A stretch of DNA of 64,000 nt from Lachnospiraceae bacterium 3-1 (GTDB lineage Bacteria > Bacillota > Clostridia > Lachnospirales > Lachnospiraceae). Position numbers and translations under genes: made by a program. How positions within the stretch are numbered: the stretch's first letter is position 1; each line of letters opens with the position of its first letter. The stretch is from NCBI GenBank assembly GCA_000403255.2, contig KE159582.1, forward strand, positions 62,001 through 126,000. The letters run 5' to 3'. Below the pieces are notes generated by a model. It saw only the letters and a list, made by a program, of their open reading frames with translations. It did no database searches and was not told the origin of the DNA. Below, piece after piece: positions 60,236-64,000 of the stretch.

Positions 60236-60718
60236 GCGGAGAAAGGGCTGAAACAGTCGCTCAAAAGGGCAGTAAACAAGCTGGAACAGGACTGCAAAGC
60301 CATGAAAGAAAAACTGTCTGAAGTTAAGGCGGAGATCAGGGCAAAGGCAGGGGAAATCGTGACGGCGGCAAAGCAGAAAGGGAAAGGGAAAGCTGCTTTA
60401 AACAAGGTGGCGGAGTTTCTTGGGATTAAGAAAAAGTTAGAGGGTATCCGCCAGAACGTGCAGGCGTCCATAGAGGACGTGGATAAAAGCATTGGAAAAA
60501 TAGACGCCTTCGGCACAGGCATGAGGGAAGCCGGACAGAAGATTGCCAATACGTTCCGCACATTTGCGGATAAGCCGGAAAAGGAATACGGGGAGAAGAA
60601 GTTCTCAAAGACAGAGCTGATAAAGAAGCCGTTTCAGGCAAAGAGAAAGCTGCTGTCCGGTATTTATTGTTATAATGGGATAGGCTGTAAATTGTACTCA
60701 TTGTCAAAGACATTTTGA
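60233..60718 (+). pseudogene. C-terminal remnant of a conjugative-element protein
   Basis: In the frame of ATG 60302, and continuing upstream to about 60233 (EAEKGLKQSLKRAVNKLEQD), runs a coiled-coil protein tail: KEKLSEVKAEIRAKAGEIVT, GKGKAALNKVAEFLGIKKKL, EGIRQNVQASIEDVDKSIGK, KIANTFRTFADK. The N-terminal part is missing. It resembles the C terminus of large DUF6674-type proteins of Bacillota ICEs, but this is from memory. Possibly still translated from 60302 as 138 residues. Confidence 0.55.
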
Positions 60719-60804
60719 AGTTGTGTAGTACTCGATTTTTGGACATCTACTGGAAGCGGCCCAAAGAGAAATTTCAGAATTATATTGGGAAAGAATGGTG
60801 TACA

Positions 60805-60996
60805 ATGAAGAGAGGAAAAGGCAAAGCAGATAAAAAAGCGATGAAATTTGCAGAATGCAAAGTGAAAAAAGGAAAGTGGGCAGCAGAATATGATGGTACA
60901 ATCTATGGTGGCTGTGTGGTAAACTGTGATGTACAAAATAAGTCATATCAAAAACACTTCAATGATATGGATATAAGCAAAACTGATTTTTATTAA
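60805..60996 (+). CDS. Small basic protein, uncertain
   Basis: 63 residues from ATG 60805: MKRGKGKADKKAMKFAECKV, KKGKWAAEYDGTIYGGCVVN, CDVQNKSYQKHFNDMDISKT. Upstream GGGAAAG is a weak RBS. The frame is open from 60715. Three cysteines. May be a real small gene or a relic of the deleted element. Confidence 0.4.
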   Translation: MKRGKGKADKKAMKFAECKVKKGKWAAEYDGTIYGGCVVNCDVQNKSYQKHFNDMDISKTDFY

Positions 60997-61025
60997 GCGA
61001 TTGCCCTAAAAATGCCAACGAATAC

Positions 61026-61117
61026 TTGACACAAACAAAAAAAATGTTAAGATATAATTAAAAACAAAGAAATCAAAGACAAAGGAGTCGGCAATATCTG
61101 TTGCGGTCTCTTTTTTT
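61026..61117 (+). promoter_or_regulatory. Promoter and leader hairpin of the gltA-icd operon
   Basis: TTGACA (61026-61031), then TAAGAT (16-bp spacer) overlapping TATAAT (61053-61058). Further on, GGAG-TCGGCAATATCTGTTGCGG-TCTC followed by seven T (61083-61117) forms a terminator-like hairpin inside the leader, so expression may be attenuated. The remaining leader to 61267 has no gene. Confidence 0.55.
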
Positions 61118-61267
61118 ATGCATATGGGCGTATAAGGAAGTTAGCTGCAAGGCAGCATGTGTCCAGTGGGTGCAGCGAGTAGGGGAAATTTATCCAGCCG
61201 AGCTTGTGTATGGGTGTATTTTTTCTCAGTTTGATTTCAAATGAAAGCAGACAAGGAGGCTGGTAAT

Positions 61268-62641
61268 ATGGACAGGTCCATGATGGAATTGACAGATGTA
61301 TTGAACAAAGAATTTGACAACCTTGTGAAGTACTGTATGATTTCCGGGGAGTTCGACCCTGAATATTACAAGAAATATGACGTAAAGAGAGGGCTTCGTG
61401 ATTCGGACGGTAAAGGTGTTTTGACTGGTTTAACGGAAATCAGTGATGTATGTGCCTATACGATAGCGGGCGGTGAGGAGGTTCCGATAGACGGAATACT
61501 GTATTATCAGGGCTATGATGTCAAAATGTTTTTAAGGAATGCAGGCGAGCGTCGCTATCTTTTTGAGGAGGCTTCCTATTTGCTGTTATTTGGGGAGCTG
61601 CCCAACAAAATACAGATGGCAAGTTTTACAGAGATCTTGAGCAGTCTGCAGGAGCTTACAGGGCAGTTTACCCGGGATGTGATTCTAAAAGCGCCGAGTG
61701 GGAATATTATGAATGCCCTGTTAAAAAGCGTGATTACGCTGTATTCTTATGATGACAATCCGGATTCGATTGAGGTGCCAAATGTCCTGCGGCAGTCCCT
61801 GCAGCTGATTGGAAAGATGCCACTGATGGCGGTGTATGCTTATTATGCATACCGCCATATGGTAATGGGGGAGAGCCTGCTGATACGCACCCCCAAAAAA
61901 GAGTATTCCACAGCGGAAAACATTCTGTATATGCTGCGCCCCAGCGGGGAATTTACTTCTTTAGAAGCTGCGGTATTAGACATTGCGCTTGTCCTGCATG
62001 CAGAACATGGAGGGGGGAATAACTCAACCTTTACAGACCATGTGGTTACATCATCAGGAACAGATACTTATTCTGCCATCTGTGCAGCAATTTCTTCTTT
62101 AAAGGGACCCAGGCATGGAGGCGCAAATTTAAAAGTGCAGCAGATGTTTGATGATTTAAAAGCTAATGTGAAGGATTGGGAGGATGAAGGGGAAATCCAG
62201 GCATATCTTCTGGGTGTCTTGAATAAGGAGTTGTTTGATAAAGCTGGTTTGATTTATGGTTTAGGTCATGCAGTTTACACAGTTTCGGATCCAAGGGAAA
62301 TTATTTTGAAGGAATTTGCGAAAAAGCTTTCCGATGAAAAAGGGCTGCAGAAGGAATTTGCGCTTTATGACAGGGTAGAGAAAATCGGGCTTGCATGCAT
62401 TCGGAGAAAACGTAGGCTGTTTAAGCCAATTTGTGCTAATGTGGATTTTTACAGTGGATTTGTCTATACTATGTTGGGCATTCCCCGAGAGCTGTTTACA
62501 CCAATATTTGCAATCGCCCGCATCTCCGGATGGAGCGCGCACCGTCTGGAGGAACTTGTAAATAAGGGAAAGATTATCCGCCCGGCGTATCGCTTCGTGG
62601 GAGTGCATAAAGAGTATCGGGAAGCGGAAGAAAGGGTATAA
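61268..62641 (+). CDS. gltA: Citrate synthase
   Basis: 457 residues from ATG 61268, which follows AAGGAGG; ATG 61241 lies before that RBS. Condenses oxaloacetate and acetyl-CoA to citrate. Catalytic parts are present: VLHAEHGGGNNSTFTDHVVT (His), LKGPRHGGANLKVQQM (His) and ICANVDFYSGFVYTMLG (Asp). The N-terminal extension before the conserved GILYYQGYDV is typical of the longer Lachnospiraceae-type enzymes. With icd downstream, this forms the oxidative branch that supplies 2-oxoglutarate for glutamate. Fifty-nine bp separates the two genes. Confidence 0.93.
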   Translation: MDRSMMELTDVLNKEFDNLVKYCMISGEFDPEYYKKYDVKRGLRDSDGKGVLTGLTEISDVCAYTIAGGEEVPIDGILYYQGYDVKMFLRNAGERRYLFEEASYLLLFGELPNKIQMASFTEILSSLQELTGQFTRDVILKAPSGNIMNALLKSVITLYSYDDNPDSIEVPNVLRQSLQLIGKMPLMAVYAYYAYRHMVMGESLLIRTPKKEYSTAENILYMLRPSGEFTSLEAAVLDIALVLHAEHGGGNNSTFTDHVVTSSGTDTYSAICAAISSLKGPRHGGANLKVQQMFDDLKANVKDWEDEGEIQAYLLGVLNKELFDKAGLIYGLGHAVYTVSDPREIILKEFAKKLSDEKGLQKEFALYDRVEKIGLACIRRKRRLFKPICANVDFYSGFVYTMLGIPRELFTPIFAIARISGWSAHRLEELVNKGKIIRPAYRFVGVHKEYREAEERV

Positions 62642-62700
62642 TTTAAAGCGGTCTGTGCAATTCAATATAATATAATGGCCATACAAAGGAGGAAATGACA

Positions 62701-63918
62701 ATGGAAAAGATTCAGATGAAAACACCATTGGTTGAAATGGATGGGGACGAGATGACACATATTTTATGGAAAATGATAAAAGAGGAATTGCTGATTCCTT
62801 TTATTGATTTGAAGACAGAGTATTATGATTTAGGACTTATATGCCGCAATGAAACGAACGATAAGGTAACGCTGGATTCGGCAGAGGCAACAAAGAAATA
62901 TGGGGTGGCAGTGAAATGCGCAACCATTACCCCAAATGCGGCTCGCATGAAAGAATACCAGCTAAAAGAAATGTGGAAAAGCCCGAATGGGACAATCCGT
63001 GCAGCACTGGACGGCACGGTTTTCCGTTCGCCGATTTTGGTAAGCGGGATTGAGCCGTGTGTGCGGAATTGGAAGAAGCCAATTACCATAGCAAGGCATG
63101 CTTATGGTGATGTCTATAAAGCAAGTGAGATGAAAATTCCCAAAGCTGGAAAGACGGAGTTGGTGTATACAGATGAATTCGGAAATGAGACAAGGGAGCT
63201 GCTCCATGATTTTACAGATGCGGGAATCATCCAGGGACAGCATAATACTAAGAAATCAATTGAAAGTTTTGCAAGAAGTTGTTTCAATTATGCGCTTGAT
63301 GCCAGGCAGGATCTGTGGTTTGCAACAAAAGATACAATATCAAAGAAATATGACCACACATTTAAAGATATTTTTCAATATATCTATGAAAAGGAATATG
63401 TTGAAAGATTTAAAGCAGCAGACATTGAATATTTTTATACGCTGATTGATGATGCCGTGGCGAGGGTAATGAAGTCAGAGGGCGGATTTATCTGGGCCTG
63501 CAAGAATTATGACGGGGATGTGATGAGCGACATGGTATCCTCTGCATTTGGCTCATTGGCAATGATGACGTCCGTACTGGTTTCGCCGAAAGGGCATTTT
63601 GAGTATGAAGCTGCCCATGGCACGGTTCAGAGGCATTATTATAAGTGCCTGAAGGGGGAAGAAACTTCCACAAATTCTGTTGCAACAATATTTGCATGGA
63701 CAGGGGCATTGCGTAAGAGAGGGGAATTAGACAGTATTGCCGAACTTGCAGGATTTGCAGATTTTCTGGAAAAAGCCTGTGTAGAAACGATTGAGAGCGG
63801 GAGGATGACAAAGGATCTGGCGCTTATCACAACGATTCCAAATCCTTCGGTTTTAAGCAGCATGGATTTTATAAAAGCAGTCAGAAAAACATTGGAGCAG
63901 GATATGGAAAAGGCTTAA
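62701..63918 (+). CDS. icd: Isocitrate dehydrogenase (NADP+), eukaryotic-type subfamily
   Basis: 405 residues from ATG 62701 (AAGGAGG at a normal distance; ATG 62695 is too close). Oxidatively decarboxylates isocitrate to 2-oxoglutarate with NADP+. Conserved parts: [60 protein letters not shown], the [20 protein letters not shown] metal-binding aspartates, and [14 protein letters not shown] with the NADP-site histidine. Length and motifs fit the dimeric homodimer type II found in some anaerobes. Encoded with gltA; aconitase is not seen in the window. Confidence 0.94.
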   Translation: MEKIQMKTPLVEMDGDEMTHILWKMIKEELLIPFIDLKTEYYDLGLICRNETNDKVTLDSAEATKKYGVAVKCATITPNAARMKEYQLKEMWKSPNGTIRAALDGTVFRSPILVSGIEPCVRNWKKPITIARHAYGDVYKASEMKIPKAGKTELVYTDEFGNETRELLHDFTDAGIIQGQHNTKKSIESFARSCFNYALDARQDLWFATKDTISKKYDHTFKDIFQYIYEKEYVERFKAADIEYFYTLIDDAVARVMKSEGGFIWACKNYDGDVMSDMVSSAFGSLAMMTSVLVSPKGHFEYEAAHGTVQRHYYKCLKGEETSTNSVATIFAWTGALRKRGELDSIAELAGFADFLEKACVETIESGRMTKDLALITTIPNPSVLSSMDFIKAVRKTLEQDMEKA

Positions 63919-63976
63919 AGCATAGGGTGAAGATGTTGTGCCGCCAAAGGGGATTTGCATATGGAGGTGTAGCGAA

Positions 63977-64000
63977 ATGACTACGGCATGGGTTATGTTA
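63977..64000 (+). CDS. Start of a further gene (runs off the right edge)
   Basis: ATG 63977 behind TGGAGG opens MTTAWVML and continues past the window end. Ammonium transporters often begin this way and would suit a glutamate-synthesis neighbourhood, but eight residues are too few to identify it. Confidence 0.45.

Overview
The window looks like chromosome from an anaerobic Bacillota, most likely a gut Lachnospiraceae-type bacterium. This is inferred from the strong AGGAGG ribosome binding sites, the LytTR/GHKL two-component systems, serine-recombinase elements of the Tn4451 kind, and the gltA-icd arrangement. No rRNA, tRNA or CRISPR array was seen. Every family name is by reading; no database search was possible.

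Layout. (1) 1-3.05 kb, housekeeping: the start of a divergent HxlR-type regulator, then a pyrD / radical SAM / nudC operon ending in a clear terminator. (2) 3.2-24.3 kb, the most unusual part: three LytTR response regulator + GHKL histidine kinase pairs, each followed by a set of soluble, highly charged proteins of about 160-360 residues with no recognised function (17 genes in all: 4, 2 and 11). Most share a short core motif, an aspartate/glycine hairpin, a charged coiled coil, and one of two C-terminal tails. DNA repeats phased at 21 bp, as LytTR proteins usually bind, lie in front of the second regulator gene and of its first target gene with almost the same sequence. A covarying hairpin with a YGGA internal loop is repeated in the leaders of four members. 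No agrB/agrD-like signal gene is present. (3) 24.7-32.0 kb, an element with three large serine recombinases in tandem (the middle one broken by an amber codon), a MazF-like toxin and small genes. (4) 32.0-37.6 kb, the right part of an integrative mobilizable element (IME-A): 3' end of a tyrosine integrase, MobC-like, RepA-like, oriT, MobV-type relaxase, small cargo genes. (5) 37.6-56.4 kb, a fuller element of the same type (IME-B): repressor, excisionase, integrase, MobC-like, RepA-like, oriT, MobV relaxase and a cargo of acetyltransferases, methyltransferase, AbiH and KilA-N proteins. It is split by a Tn4451-like insertion (41.4-50.3 kb) with a serine recombinase, TnpW/TnpV-like proteins, a second relaxase, a sigma-like factor and a TetR-controlled MFS exporter. 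(6) 56.5-60.7 kb, debris: a broken holin-like toxin, MerR and XRE regulators, and a third integrase module cut off and fused to the tail of a conjugative-element gene. (7) 61.0-64 kb, housekeeping again: gltA and icd, which together make 2-oxoglutarate.

How it may fit together. The chromosome has absorbed several related mobile elements next to each other and they have decayed by internal deletion. The 3-24 kb array is not itself obviously mobile. It reads as a set of membrane sensors that switch on batteries of paralogous, probably exported or self-assembling proteins, and it grew by local duplication: one duplicate still carries the last codons of the kinase gene that precedes the original copy.
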